A stretch of DNA of 64,000 bases from Aurelia coerulea (lineage: Eukaryota > Cnidaria > Scyphozoa > Semaeostomeae > Ulmaridae), in the NCBI GenBank assembly GCA_039566865.1, contig CM076947.1, forward strand, positions 23,251,501 to 23,315,500, given 5' to 3'. The notes below the pieces were generated by a model. It saw nothing but the letters and a program-made list of their open reading frames with translations, was not told where the DNA came from and made no database searches. This document shows positions 1 through 14,400 of the stretch, one piece after another (the stretch's first letter is position 1; every line of letters begins with the position of its first letter). Position numbers and translations under genes: made by a program.

Positions 1-1055
1 AGTGTAATCAAATTAATGGTAGCTCACGTGAAATTTACATAGCCAGGTTGCTCAAAACTTTCCAAAAATTCTACTGCTGCTGTTGAACTTCCGAATTTTT
101 GGATAGGTTTAGAACTCTAAAATCTTACCGCATTTGTAAATATAAAACAGTGTCTATGGACTAATTTTAAAAATAGTCCCGTACAATCAAGGGACCCCGA
201 GGTATGCAAGAGTGACGGTAGAGTGGGGTCAAAAATTCTCACTAGTGACTACATAAATTTTCAAAGTGCAGCAAACAAAACATTTCCTTTTCAAGAAAGT
301 TTTTAAATGTAAAGTTGGTATTCCTGGAAGTGGTATTTGTTCAATTAAGTGTTACAACCGCTAACAATGTGGATTTCAATAATATGTTAAGCCATGAAGA
401 GCAACCTTAGCGCCAAGCTATTCTACATATGCCAACAGATTTGAGGCAAGCAACTTTCTGTGTGGCCGAATGGTGTGAGGCAACTCAAAGAATTTGAGGG
501 CTGGAGCCTCGTTGACGCCCCATAACATCACCACTGTAACTTCAATAAATTCTACAATGAACAATTTGTCGTAACAAAGAAACATGACTTCGTTTCCCAG
601 TCATCCTAGTGGAATGTAACCTGGTTTGCTATTCTTACACGAGTCCTGCACTGCTACCATACAAAAGCTAAAGTCTGCTTCAAATTAGGTGTCACCTGAG
701 ATTTGCGAAAACGCAAAAATTGTTCAAGCACAACTCTTCAATTGTTTTTATTCGCAGGCATTTCACGTGGAATCTAATTTGAGACGGACATTAATTCAGT
801 TAAATAGGGAGCGACCTCAAAGGGTCTCACGTGGTAAAATTTAAGTGGAAAGAATAACTTTACTACAATATGATAAATTCTAGATTAATTTAGGAAAGTA
901 TTAATTGATTGAACGAAGAAATTCTAATACTAGAAGTTCTTGCTTGTCAGTTTGATCCACTATACCTGCTTTGAAGACTACCAAGTACCCCTGATGCCAT
1001 GTTGGATAACTGAAATAAAAAAGATAAGGCTTTTAATTGAACCTGCAATCAAACT

Positions 1056-1235
1056 GGTGTTGTGGCGCAGTGCAGTGGTGCAATCCTCTGAAATTGCAGC
1101 CAGAACAGTCAGGCGGACAGGGTTCGATCCCAGGTGGAGCCCCACCACTTGAGCGTCATGACAAGGGGTCACGGACTCGATTAGGCCTATTCTACTTCTG
1201 ATACCAGCCCTTGGCACTGAAACCGCAACTTCAAC
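1056..1235 (+). mobile_element. tRNA-derived SINE
   Basis: A box (TGGCGCAGTGCAGTGG) and B box (GGTTCGATCC) are followed by a shared body CCACTTGAGCGTCATGACAA and a tail with CCGCAACTTCA. A second copy lies inverted at 38626-38802, sharing both head and body. Confidence 0.8.
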
Positions 1236-1284
1236 TTCACATTCCCTGGTACAATCAAAGAGGCGTAGCTATTCATCATAGGCT

Positions 1285-1474
1285 CATGGGTGGTTAGATG
1301 CCACAGTCGTGCTTGATTCCCACAGCTTTCTTCTTTTGCAAAGGAAAGCATTATTTACTTCTACTGAGGAGCTCGTTATCTCCTCCGCAGAACTCTAGGC
1401 ATTATTCCTCCGCAGGTATATATCAGTTGCAGCGCTCTCCATAGAAGCACACAAGCAGTGTCTAGCTACCCATG
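1285..1474. mobile_element. Family D MITE (CATGGGT ends, 7-bp duplication)
   Basis: 190 bp. Ends CATGGGTGGTTAGATGCCAC and CAGTGTCTAGCTACCCATG are inverted. Flanked by ATAGGCT and ATAGGAT (6 of 7). Second copy at 39787. Confidence 0.78.
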
Positions 1475-1489
1475 ATAGGATATCAAATA

Positions 1490-1797
1490 CAGTAGAAACC
1501 CGCATGAAAAAACCTACAATCTTAGACAAAAATGTTGAGACACTTGGCTTTCAAGAGGAAATTGCGAGTTAAGGCCCCCCTCCCTCCCCATTGCAATGTT
1601 GGAAGATGATGGAAATATCGCAGATGAGTTCAAAACTATGTGTTCTTCAATCAAATCAACTTTGAAAGTAGGAGGAGGGGGTCTTGGTCTTTAGCAGTGG
1701 AAGATAATAATTTGCAGGTGGGAAGGTATTCTACTGCACAAAACGCATTTGTTTCAACGATTTTTGTCTAAGATTGTAGTTTTATAAGAACCTTGAG
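1490..1797. mobile_element. Foldback MITE
   Basis: Arms share CTACAATCTTAGACAAAAAT in inverted orientation, about 50 bp each. No clear duplication. Confidence 0.6.
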
Positions 1798-1949
1798 GTT
1801 AAAATTCAATTATTCAAACTATAAACAAGAACCTAAAAGAGGCCGAAATTCACGAAGGTTCTAAGATAATAGTTAAAAAATAGTACATTTATTACTTGAA
1901 AACTGCAAAATATCTCACAAAAAAAGCTTGATTAAAAAGAAATATATTG

Positions 1950-2107
1950 CAGGCCTTGCACATTCACATCGAGGCAGCGCATTCTGGTAAGAATTCTTGA
2001 GTCATCACGCGTAAGGCTGTAAATCATTCTAAAGAAGAATTCTTAAGAAACAACAAATATTCTCCAGAATTCTTGCAGAAAAACCACGTCAATGTGCACA
2101 AGGCCTG
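1950..2107. mobile_element. CAGGCCTTG-ended MITE
   Basis: Ends CAGGCCTTGCACATT and AATGTGCACAAGGCCTG are inverted; contains repeated AGAATTCTTG motifs shared with the copies near 20100 and 33650. Confidence 0.65.
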
Positions 2108-2332
2108 ATTTGCACAAGAACAGGTTGGACTTGGTTGTGGGAATCTGATAATCAAGAACCTCTTCCATGCTGCCACGAGAAAACCAAGGTCCCTTTACGC
2201 GGGTTTTCTAACGTAAGCAACATTTTTTCATCAAATGGCAAACTGATGAGTGCAAAATAAATAAAACTAAAGACAAAGTCTACCGTATTTCATTTTGGAT
2301 CAAACATTTGAATAAAGAAGTAAGACACGTAC

Positions 2333-2400
2333 CTTCCCCGTAACTTGCGAAACGCCTGCCTTTAATTGAGAATAATCCACTGAACGTACTGATCCTCTTT
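2333..2400 (-). CDS. ARFGAP2: ArfGAP exon 17
   Basis: Encodes [20 protein letters not shown] then GK, matching the amphipathic FKQGVKSVAGK helix near the carboxyl terminus. Donor GTACGT shows at least one more exon follows, beyond what I could identify. Confidence 0.9.
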
Positions 2401-5400
2401 CTACAATAGGATTGAAAGAAAGATAAATGCAACAGAAATGCATAAATTGAGCGGCTTTGAAGTGGAACCCCTTTCCTCCATTACATTTTGGAGTATCAAA
2501 GTTTGCAAAATCTACGGTGTTAGTAAAATTGCAAAGTTAGGCCCATTTAAACCCCCTGAGAAATCTAAGAAACTTTTCTCTATCCAGAGTTATGCATAAG
2601 GCATACCTCTGCAGGGGTATGCAATAAAGCAGAACTGCGGAATATGACACACTGCATCTCCGGGTTGAGGAAATGCTTCACTATAGGAGCTTTTAAAGGC
2701 AATAAACAAGAGTGTATGGTGTAGCAACGAAAAGATAAAAGTTGCCTTTTCAAGAAAATTTGCAGGGTGTGGAGAGTTATAAGGTTTAAAGCTGCAAATC
2801 TTCGGCTCATTTGAGACATCTACTTGCATTTTCATAAAATTTCAAAAGCTTTTGCCACCAAGTGATTAACTTAACTCAGCAATTAACATTATCATTAAAG
2901 GGATGCCTTGCACATGCAATCTCTTGGAACCTTTAACGAAAAAACATAGGACTCAAATCGTTTGAAATGTCCGTGTAAAATTCTATAAAGTTTTCTTTGA
3001 ATAAATGGCTTGGAAGGAATTAGCTTCAAAATGACGGCATCTATCAAATTTGAGGCTATAACGTCATTAAGTTCCTAATTCCTAAACCAGAAAAGCTATA
3101 GATTTCTGCTTGCGACCATATTGTAGACCTTCATAAACTATGGTTTTCTTGAAGGTTACATCATTTTTCCTCAACTGGGTTAGGATTTACGATGATTTAA
3201 ATCTTTTCAAAAATTTTCCATGAATTTTTTCAAAAATAATTAAATTACCGCCATTTTGAAACAAATCAAGATATCAAAACATTCCCACGGCAGATTTAAA
3301 GCAAAGTATCATAAGTTCCTTTCAAGCCATTCAATTCAAAGAAAAATTTCATAGAATTCTACACCCACCATTTTAAAGATTTGAGCTCTAAAAAAAGTGA
3401 TTAGTAAATGAAGTATATTTCACCTTTTTTCTCTTCACCAAAGAGATCAGCACTAGAAATTGCATTTGATCCTTGGTATCGATCTAATCGATCACGAGTT
3501 GCATCTTCCTGAAATTTCAACGAAAGAATCTCAGTACGATAAAAGAATCTTTTCACCATTCAACAAATATACAAGGTGTCCCAAAAAATTGTGCCCCGTT
3601 TGCCAGAAGATGGCAACAAAACAGCAAAAGATTCTCGCCAAAATTTTGCATGATATTGTTCTTGAGATATTCAATTAAAATTTGCTAACATCCCCCCAAA
3701 AATACGTTGAAAAATGATGGAGCTATGACCTTCAAGAGACCAAATTTGCCTGATGACTGAAACCAGCAGTCGGCCATTTTGTCTTACTATTTTGCAGCAA
3801 TAAATAGCTCCATGGATGAAATGAAACAACAGCCTCCAATGCCATAGCCCTCGTGAAAATCCTGATCATCATCAGACAGTTATCAACTAGTTCTTACCTG
3901 ACAGAAACTATTTCTTACCTCACATGAAGCTTATTTATCACTACAAAATAGTAAGACAAAATGGCCGACCGCTGATTTCAGTCATCGGGCAAAATTGGTC
4001 TTTTGAAGGTCATAGCTCCATCATTTTTCAAAGGATTTTCACGGGGATGGCAGCAAACTTTATCTAAACATCTGAAGAGGAATATCACATAAAAGTTTGG
4101 AGAGAATCTCTTGCCGTTTTTGGCAATCTTCAGGCAAACGGGGGCACAATGTTTTTTGGGACACCCCGTAGATAAATTTAACGGTAAGTTAGTCAATCGA
4201 TGGAAGGAAGGAAGGAAATAACACAAAATTAGCAAGGAAGGAAATGCCACAAAAGACAGAATCGTAGAGGATTGCGATGAAAATATTCGAAGTTGCAATG
4301 CAGCAAAGAATCCAAACCGGAAGAAAATTAACTTACCTCTCTTTTGTCAACAAAAATATCCTTTGAAGAGATAGCTTTAGCATTTCCAAATTTCTTTTGA
4401 ATTTCATCTGTAAATAAATCAACAACTGTCAGATTTGAAGCTTCGATGATGATCGTTCACCAAAAAAAATCCATATCGATATTTCAAGGGCAAAAGTGCA
4501 GCTAACTTTCTGATTGTAGCGGGGATGGCTCAGTGGTAGCACGCTTGACTACCAATCTGAAGGTTGGTGGTTCGAGTCCCTGCCCTGCCGAACCTGCTAC
4601 AAAGTGTGAGGAGAGTCGCCAACCTTCTCTAATTCCAGACTAAAGGAATCACGAGGTGTGGTCACATCGAGAGGAAGGACCAGGACGCTGCTTAGATAAG
4701 CTCAGCTTCTCAGCGTCCTTAAAATTACCTTCAGATGCTAGGTAGAAATGTATACAAAAAACAACTTTCTGATAGAATTCAGAGAGAAAATGCTTCATAT
4801 TTCTCGTAATACTTAATCAAAAGTAGGGTACGAAAGCTTTCGTATAAGAAAGGTTGCAAAGGAACGATTGTTCCTCCTCAAATTCGTAAAATGATTATGA
4901 TTTACTGAGCATCCTTGCATCTTTCCTAAAAATGAGCAGTGGGTTTCTGTGCTAGGTTATTACACGTTATGCCTTGCAACAGAATCTGAAGCAAATAAGA
5001 TATTTAGTGGCATGACTGCATACCCGCCAGGAACTACCGATGATCTCTCATGAATAAATAAATCTGATGAACAAACTGCAGATCTCAAAGGAAGTGAATC
5101 ATCATAAGACGGCAAGGTATCCCCTTTCTATCAGAATTTGCTGACTCATGGTTCTGGATGGCGGATCTGATAGGCTAACATTCATGTGAAATGAAACTGA
5201 TCACATGAAACGCATTGTGCAACAGCAGGTCCTTTTAGTTTGTTGGGAGTGATAATTGATCTTTCTCACATGGGTCACATGATACACAGCAAAGCAGGTC
5301 TGTTTATCATGATTCAATGCCTTTGATGAAAACAATGGCTTACCATTTGGAGGCTCTATGGTTTCTTTTTTATGTGTTCTTGACCTGTTGATAGGAAATG

Positions 5401-8400
5401 ACAACAAATTAATGTGAAATCTGACCTTTAGCTTCAAACATAGGCTTAATAGCTGGCTTATCCCCATCCACTAAAAGAAAGTGCGAAGGAGATCAGAATA
5501 GACCTTATCAATTCATTACTTCAACCACGTTACAAATCAGCATACACGAAAATTTACTATCTGAGTCAATCCAACTACTCCTGTTAGCTCTGGGGTTCAT
5601 ATCAAAGCTTGCTTTAGCTAAATAAATCCTTGGTAACTACTCGCATTTGAAATGAGAGAGGGGGGGCGTATTAGAGAGGGGGCCTGCTTGGGTTAAGATT
5701 ATTATATTACAAGTCCAAGTAACGCAGTGAAGAAAGTTGTGCGCTTGAAGCGCTTCTTTAGGCCTGTAGTAACTAGCCTGCGTGCATACTCTACTGATTT
5801 CTTTTCAAAGAAACCTCTCTAAAAAGAAATCAATAGAGTCTGCACGCAGGCTATGTAGTAACAAAATCCACCTCTTCTCGTTTTAAATACTTGTTGTTAC
5901 CTTTCAGAAAATATTCAATCCACTAATTTCTAACGCCATTCCACTATCAAAAACATCTGGCGTAGACATAAACTTTTGTCTGACAAGAAAGGGCTATTCC
6001 TGAATTTGTGAATATGAAGTTTGCTCTTTTCTGAACCCTATTGTACGAGTGGAGTGACGATAAATGATATAAATACAATGAGATCAGATGCTTCACCTAC
6101 CTAGAATCTTCATATGGTCTACTGTAGGATCTATAAAGAAAGAAAGAAAGAAAGGGCAGTTCATTTCATCTGCGGGTTGGAAGTTCACGAATCGAAAAAT
6201 TAGGCCCTGTTTTTATGGAAGCAAGCCAGCGCTGCTGCTAGGGCTGGCCCACTCAGGCAAGGTGATATACATGCCCGATTTACCTGATCCCTTTCACGAT
6301 GTCTAGCATATTGTTTGCAACGCTAAAACAAGCAGTACCGCACATAAAATAAACTGGGTTTCATATCAAGTTTCATCACTACAAGTCTGTATATCTCAAC
6401 AAGACAACTTTTCTTTTCCTGCTGAAAGTTGCTATGATTGACTCAACATTCTCTCTGCAATATGCAAATTGCAAATGTCAAATAAATCAGTAAACAATCC
6501 GACAGCTAGTTGGATGTTGAGAACAATTCATGCCGACACCATGTCTCAAACTTAGTGAAACAGTATAAGATTTTCTAGACCAAGAGGAGATGCAAAGCAT
6601 AATTACGAACCTACAGGTCACTTTTAACTACTGCCGATTACTGTGGCCACAGAAACGAACTACGCAGCGTACACAACTACTTTTAAGATCACCCTTTTGA
6701 TCTCGCAATTACAGCATAGGTTCCAAATCTTTAAAAAGGGTGATGTAAAATTCATTGACTTATTTCTTTGAACTGAATGACTTCAAAGACATTCGTGCTA
6801 TTTCACTATGATTCTACCGTTTAATTTTGTGAAATCTTCAATTTTTCTGAATTAGATTGTTTTCTTCTTTTTCAAGAATCCAAGAAAAATTTTCCGTTGG
6901 ATTTTTGTTTCTCCATTTTTAAGAATTAGAGTGTCTTGTTCATTTACAAGAATCCAAGATAAATTTTCAAAAAAAACTTGAAAAAACGTAACTAAAGTGT
7001 TTGACGCAACATGAAAGTTTCCAAGAAAACCATAGTTTATGGATGTCTACAATATGGTATCAAGCAAAAGTCTGTCACTCTTCTGGTTTATTATTTAGAA
7101 ATTTGATGACGTCACATCCTCAAAAGAGTTGAGATATGAAATACGGTGTAATTTAAAAAACATTCAAAATTTCTGAGAAATCCAACGGTAGAACTATAGA
7201 CAAATAGCTAAAGTTTCTTTTAAGCCATTCAGTTAGAAGAAATAGGTCATAGAATTTTAAATTTTACACCCACCTTTTTACGCCGATTTAAAGATTTGGA
7301 AACTATGCTCGCAATGACTATTTTGATATATTTCCAAAATACATACAAAATGAAGATGATTACCTATAATCTTTATCATCTCTTGAGCTAGCACCCCGTC
7401 CTGCATAGCTACTTTCATACCTGGAGAAAAAACATGACAGATCCGATCATATTATCATACCATCTAAAAGCAACTTTACCGATATGATCAAATTCTAAGA
7501 TATAACCTTGAATATGTGAAAAAAGGCTTCCATTATTCAGCTCTTACTGCATGGAACAGCATCCCCATCCCATTAAGGGAACTCCCAACTTTCCTGCAGT
7601 TCAAAAGATATTTAAAACTCACTTCAAGAGCTGCATATAAATTGAAACACGACTCCCTAGAAGAGCAGCAAATACATAGGCCCAACAGTTCAAACATTAC
7701 TTTTTCTTTTTGTACATTATATTGAATTGCATTATAGATTGTAAACTTAACTTGTAATATTCTATGTGAAGGGATTTTGTGTTATAAATAATTTAATATG
7801 GATATGAAAATATGAAATACCAGCCAAAGCAGAATGTGGCTAGTTTAGAAGAGCTGGTTTTCTTATTAAAGCCTAGATTGCATTGTGGGAAGGTTTAGAG
7901 TGGCTTTAATGATCAAAAAAGGCAAAATCATTCATTTTAAATTAATACAGAATTTTCATCAAATCTTGTATGAAAACAAAAACAGAATTAGTTATGCCTG
8001 TTCCTAAACTACAACTGTGCAAATATCTACAGAATTAGTTATGCCTGTTCCTAAACTACAACTGTGCAAATATCTACAGAATTAGTTATGCCTGTTCCTA
8101 AACTACAACTGTGCAAATATCTACAGAATTAGTTATGCCTGTTCCTAAACTACAACTGTGCACATTTCTACTTCATTATAGCATCATCCAACGGAATGCT
8201 ACAAGGAAGTGGAGCAGTAAATTCAAAGTAAAGCTTGACCCTTGGGTTTAAATCTTCTTTAACATGGGAATGGGAACTTACATTGGTGGTTCCTCTTGGT
8301 AAGGAGGTGAAGAATCGTCCATGCCATACCTACAAAGTTACAAAAAATTCACGATAATTCAAAATCAAGACAAAAAAATCATTAAAAACTGGTAATAAAT

Positions 8401-11400
8401 CGGCCAATAAAATTACGATGAAGTTTTTCATCTTGGCAATTAAAAATATATGACTTAATGATTACTTGAAAATGTACAAATACTGTCATTCCAGAAACAT
8501 TTTAACGACTTCCAAAGAAGTAGGAGTATATGTTACGCCGAAACTAATTTTCGCTTGCATATCTTAAGAAGAGGCAAACTGATCTACACGACAAAAACTT
8601 CTAAATTCATTATCTCAACATTTTTGTTGGAGTGTCTTTTGCGACCTAGATTACACGATCGATTTGATATAAATTAAAAAAAACATCCAGAAGGAAATCT
8701 TTCACCATACACATCAGAATCAGACCTCGCACAAGTCCAAAAATGTTTGCTTACAAAAGGAGACTAATGTTCCATCCGCACTGGTAGGTTGAGCCAGCTT
8801 AGACTAAACCAGGCCATCGAATGAGGCCTTCTTATTGGCAAGGTCAATGCAACATACAAATGCGTTTGATTGGTTAAAATTTAACCTGGTTCAAATAAAG
8901 CTGGTTTGATTGCATCAGCGTGAATGTGGTATAGTTTTTTATGGAGGTTTTGATGCATTATGACCATTTGGATATAGTAATCTTTCAAATAAGGTCCTAT
9001 ACTCAGCTTTTGCTATATGGCGATGAAAAATTCTCTTACGACCTCAATAGAAAAATTCTCAGCTTGACTCTACAGTTCACCTACAAAACTTATGGGTTTG
9101 AGTGAGGTCGTTTTAAACTCTCGATGTACACCACGTAAAGTCCCCGTCCGTAAATTGTCTCTTTCATTGGTAAAGTCTGTTGCATATTAGATGACAGGTG
9201 GCATCTGAAAAGAAACTTTAAGAGAAGTTACCCCACTGGTTACCTTACTTTACCACTTTTCGATCTGACATCTAATAAGAAAGAGACTTAGGTATCGTTC
9301 TTATTTCTGTCATGTGTCGTTGTAGCTGCGTAGTTTAAGTAGTTTTCTTTTATTTATCTCTATATAAATGCCCTCGGGGTAGACACTGCCTTTTGCTCCC
9401 CAGGGGTTATCGCCCTAGTAGGATAGTAGAGTAATTCCTGCAAATAGTGTAGGTTGTACTGTGTATTGTAACATGTTATTGGATTGTCATAACAGAGAGC
9501 AACTCACGTGTCAAAGAAACCTGACGATGAAGTTGTAGTTGAAGATGTATAACGATCTTTATAAGATGACGTATCTTGATCTGCACCAACTTGTTCCACT
9601 GTGTTCATGCTATCAGAAGCAGAGTGACCAATTCCACTAAAAATTAGGAAAAAAGAATATAATGCAAGGGGTTAATTTCCGTGAACCAACAGTGATTCAC
9701 GGGAAAATCTACATATCAGCAACGGGATAGAGACGGGCTAAAGCAAATAAAATTGATCCCAATACAGCTAAGCACTGAAATCTTCACTCTCAAGTGCCAA
9801 ACATACGTCCGCCCTGTCAATTAAATTTCTAAAATTGTCCCACCCCCAAGCCTTTTTAGGACCCCCGCTAATTAATCTCATTGAAAATATGAGCAAAATT
9901 TCCTTAGCTTAGGCAAAATCGATTCAAAGCTGCGGAAACTAACACATATTGAAAGCTTTCCCTACCCCGCCCCCAATTATTAAGAACCCCTTCTACATGA
10001 CACCTGAGAGTGAGGTAATAATATGTTACATCAAAATCTCAAGTTTAAAGTTAGTTGACGGAGATAAATAGCTAATTTAAGAGCTATATCTACAGGTCTA
10101 AAATTGGCCTATTGTATTTTATGGTTTCGACACGTACGTGCATATCTTTTCACTAGGGGAGCAACTACGTGAGTAGGCGTTTATTTGTCCTATTTATAGA
10201 TTCCCTCTACTTAGCTCCTTCAACTAACTTTAAAGATAAAAGGCCCGTTTTATAAGTCGTGCCGCGCCGTGCCGAATCGGTTGAATTTCGAACAATTTTG
10301 TCTGGTTCGGCGCGGCGCGGCGCGACTCTTATAAAACCAAATTGACACTTGGTTCGGCTGAGTCGAACCATATGCCAAAGGCTTCTCGACTGGGTCGACC
10401 TGGTGCGACTTATAAAACCAAATTTCAGTCGCGCCGTGCCTCAAAATTTTCACACATGCGCAAAACGACAAAAGCCATTGTTTGTTGTGGATGTGCAACC
10501 GAACCATACTTGACATGCGCATGCGTCACTGTGGTTCGGTGCGGCACGGCACGGCAAAATCTTTTCCTTATAAAACAGAGGCGCTCCAAGTCGAACCTCA
10601 GTCGAACTCAAATTTTTACGGTTCGGCACGGCGCGGCAAGACTTATAAAACGGGCCTAAGTTTTCAGGAAAAGCATAAAACTTTGTCAAAATGCAAGACA
10701 AAAGAGAACAGCACATTTTTGCGGTATGATGACAAGTATACCGTACAACGCCAGCAGTGGTGGAAAAAATATCTGCCTTCCTGCGAAGGAATGCCATTCT
10801 CAAATTCTTCCTCCAATTTTTTCATCAACAATTTTTTTCCATTAATTGCAATATTGTGTACAGCGTAGATGATAATCCACAAGGAACTGGGAGTAATCTT
10901 GATAGCTAGACTGATTATATGTTCGTAGGTTATCGCTATTGATAGGCTGATGGACGCTATAACTACGACTCATGGACTTACGCTTCCAGAAACGGACATG
11001 GCCTAAATCACCTGCTATTTTTTCTTGAAACCACCGGCCCTAAATCACCGCAAAAAGTGGTTTTCCTCAAGTGCTACACTGCAAAACAAGCTATCAGTAC
11101 TTAGATGAATGTTTCTTCAAGCTACTAAAGCAAAAAAATCGTACCCATAAGTGATATTTTGGTTGTTTGGGGACGCAAAAGATCTCGTAAATTCGTTCGC
11201 TACTTTGAGATTTTGATCGTTGGAGCAGTTCAGTCGAACGCGTTGTTCGAATTCGTTTGTTTGCCTTTGGCGGGAAGTTTAAATTGAAGAAGAATCAGCC
11301 AATCCCATCAAGTTATTTCAAGTCTTGCATCCTGATTGGTCCAGGAATAAATTTGTTCCTGGCGAGAATTTTTTTGCCGTTTTGAGAAGAGTTAGTCCAT

Positions 11401-14400
11401 AAGGCCCTTGACTGGAGCGACAACAACAACATTAATTCACTTCAATTAGATGAGCGTAAGTTGAGGGTCCTTATGTAGTGAGGCTACTTGATAGCTTCCT
11501 TTGATCACAGAACCGTAAATGCAAAGAGCATCATCAAAATATTGCTTTCCTCTTTCTTTTATTCTTTTCCTTCCTGTCTTCCTTCCTCCCCCTTTTATAT
11601 TTTCAATCTTTGCTTTCTGTTTCATCCTTTTTTCATTCCATCTTTCGTTCGCTCTCTTCTTCTTTTTTTCTCTAAAGAAGCAAGAACTTCTGTACACCCT
11701 TCATCGTTTCCTCTTTTTTCCTTCCTTTTCCTTCTATCTCTCTTGCTTTCCCTTTTCCCTCCCCTATCTTCATTCCAGACCAACAAGCTTCCTGCGAAGT
11801 TGCTTCGCGGCTTCGCGCACTTTTTCCACCTCTGAACGCCTGTAAAACAAATGCAGAATTCTTAAGCAAGACATACCCTCTATGTCCTGTCATTCCCATT
11901 CCTAATCTTTGCATTTGTTCTGCTTTTTTAGGGTCCACATGCTTCAGCCTCTCTTGAGCTTTGTATTGCAACGAGGCTGATGTTCCCGCAGAAGACTCCA
12001 CGGTTGTAGCCTCTTTTAGTTTTTCTATTTCTTGGGCTTCACTTTCAATCTCAGCAAAATTTGATTTGACCTAAAATGATAGAAATATTCATCTCAATAT
12101 TAAAATATATCCGCTGTTATTAAAGGTAACAGACAGAAGGTTAAAGGTAAAAGGTTAAAGGTAACAAAATATATACGCTGTTAAAGGTAATGTGTCCATG
12201 AAAGCACAGCTGCTTTGCAGGGGGCATGCCAATTTCACGTGATACTTCATGTGATCACTTTGGTAAAGGAGCTTACTACATGGGAAGGAGTCATCCAAGC
12301 AGACTGATGACTTGCTTGCGGTTGCACTTTCAGAGCTGAAATTTTAGTTTGCATGTGATTAGTTAAATTATGCCAATCACTGCGCGCTCTTTGAAGCTCT
12401 TCATCAGCCTCATGTCAGCATATAAAAGTGTATACGCGGCTGTACTTACATGGACACATTGCATTTAATGAGATAACATTGTTCAAAAAATTCTTTCATT
12501 TTCAATAATTGGCCGATCAAGAAAATGTTGTCCTTTCTCACCTTTGTTGCACCAAGACCAGTTTTCTTGGCTCCAATCTACGAATGAAACAAGCGGTCGA
12601 TTCAATTAAGATCACAGAAATCTTTTATTATATGGTGATCAAGACCTCCCAAACGACGTCAACAGAAATATACTCGATTTGACTCTACAATACATCCACA
12701 CAAGCGGTCGATTCAATTACGGAATTAAAATCACAGAAATTTAGCTAAATGCAACTCAACCACCATACCAAGTCCATATTCGTAAAGTCTCCTGTTCGCT
12801 GAGTCCCGTTCCTCTATTCTCTTGTTCTTTTGTTTGTAAGTAGCTATTCGTAACACACCCTTTAGCTATTCTACAAAAGAGCCTGGATTGAGCGTCTTTC
12901 TTATACACTTCATACGCGACTTTCGATTGAGTGGCGATAAAGCTTCTATCACTATTGCGTGCATTCGAAAATTCCATTTGCAAAATATCGTTCAATTCTA
13001 AATTCTTTTCTGAATAGCTAGGATGCCTCTTATATATTTAGTTGTATTTTAGTTTATCTCCTTAATGTGATAGCCCTGGGGTAGTCATGATCTTTTGCTC
13101 CCCTTGGTATCGTTTCTGTAGTATTGTATGGTAGCTCGTTTGTAATCTTAGGTAATTCGTAAATTGTAAATTTTTAGCATTGGATTTATAGAAAAAAAAA
13201 ATGAAAAAGAGAGCAATAATATGTATGCCACACAGTTGAAACTGTTCCTGAGTGGTCATAATACATCTGGTTGATCTCTCAATCATTCAAAAGTCCAACC
13301 TGAGAATGAAACCCTTACCATTTTCGCTACACAAACCCTCATCCTGCTTACAGAAAGGGATTTCAATACACTGAAGATATATTTCATTGGCAGGGGTGTC
13401 ACTGATGTAGAAATAACCAAAATTATATAGTCAGATCATTACAGTATGGCCAATAACATATGTTGATATTGTAAAACACTGCTCACAAATGCTGACACGT
13501 TTATTCAAATTGATGACCCCCCGTTTTCGTTTCCGTTGCTCAGTTAATCGAGCTTGTGCTCATTTAGTAACTGCATTACAACGCTTATAGAACATTTTTT
13601 ATTGGCTTTGTTATGACAAGATGGCCAAGAAATCTTTGAGTTTCAAACAGGGAAGCTTTTTATGAGACACTCTTTATGTAAAAAATCTTTGAGGTCTAAT
13701 TGTAGCAAAAATTCTAACTAACGTGCTACAAGAATGCAGAGAAGCGTTCATCTCTTATCATTAGTCGTGCGTTCGTTTCTTCTTAGTATGTCACAGAAGT
13801 AACATTACAGAATTGCAACGGGAAGACACATTAATCACTAAACCCAAGGAAACTATTAATTTCCTTTAAAATGATAAAAATTTGCATCAAAATATAAAAC
13901 TTGGTTGTGAACTGTCGAAAAGTTAGCGGCCAACAGAATTTCAAGCACTACCTATCAATCTCCTTCTACATCAATTCTATTTTTATTCTTCGCGTTAATT
14001 AAATTGTTTTTTCTTCGCACATGTTTTAATATTCCTGCCAAGTTGAGCTTGAAAGTTTAACTACTTAAACCCATTCCTTACCCCGCCTTTCTTTTTGCCA
14101 GCTGATGCCTTTGTCTTCCTTCCACCAATTGTTGGCACTCTTGCCTCTGGAACTGAAATAATAGAAAATAAAATGCTATGGATCCCTTTTCATACATGCA
14201 GAGCAGATACATTCAGCTGCAAACCAGTTTTCGTCAATTTTACAGTCAGGTACCTTCCACAGGATAGTAAATTTTCTCCTCCACAATAAGTAGCCTGGTT
14301 TGGTCATCTTGTGTTCTACTGAACAATGGTCTATTGTTCAGAAGTATAGCAAACGGAGGGTACTTACCTTTCGTAGAAGATTTAGGTGGGGACACACTGA

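Larger units (their letters stand above)
1..2332. other. Downstream part of the ArfGAP gene or intergenic DNA, no exon recognised
   Basis: Contains a tRNA-like SINE, a 190-bp MITE, a foldback and a small CAGGCCTTG-ended MITE (all listed). The remaining sequence shows no coding signal I can support. The final ArfGAP exon was looked for here and not found. Confidence 0.6.

Noticed and set aside
4519..4590. Functional tRNA gene
   Set aside because: A and B boxes are present but the acceptor and T stems do not pair and the anticodon loop has the wrong size; it is fused to a SINE body.
5201..5467. 88-codon minus-strand frame as one coding unit
   Set aside because: Only the 41-nt part at 5344-5384 is bounded by splice sites that fit the ArfGAP frame; the rest is intron.
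7982..8169. CRISPR-like array
   Set aside because: A head-to-tail 47-bp tandem repeat with no spacers, in animal DNA.
10342..10868. Overlapping 90-128-codon frames on both strands
   Set aside because: They come from the GC-rich palindromic MITE, where both strands lack stops for compositional reasons.
11488..11845. 108-115-codon frames rich in Ser, Phe and Leu
   Set aside because: Translation of the T/C-rich tract inside a non-autonomous hAT element.
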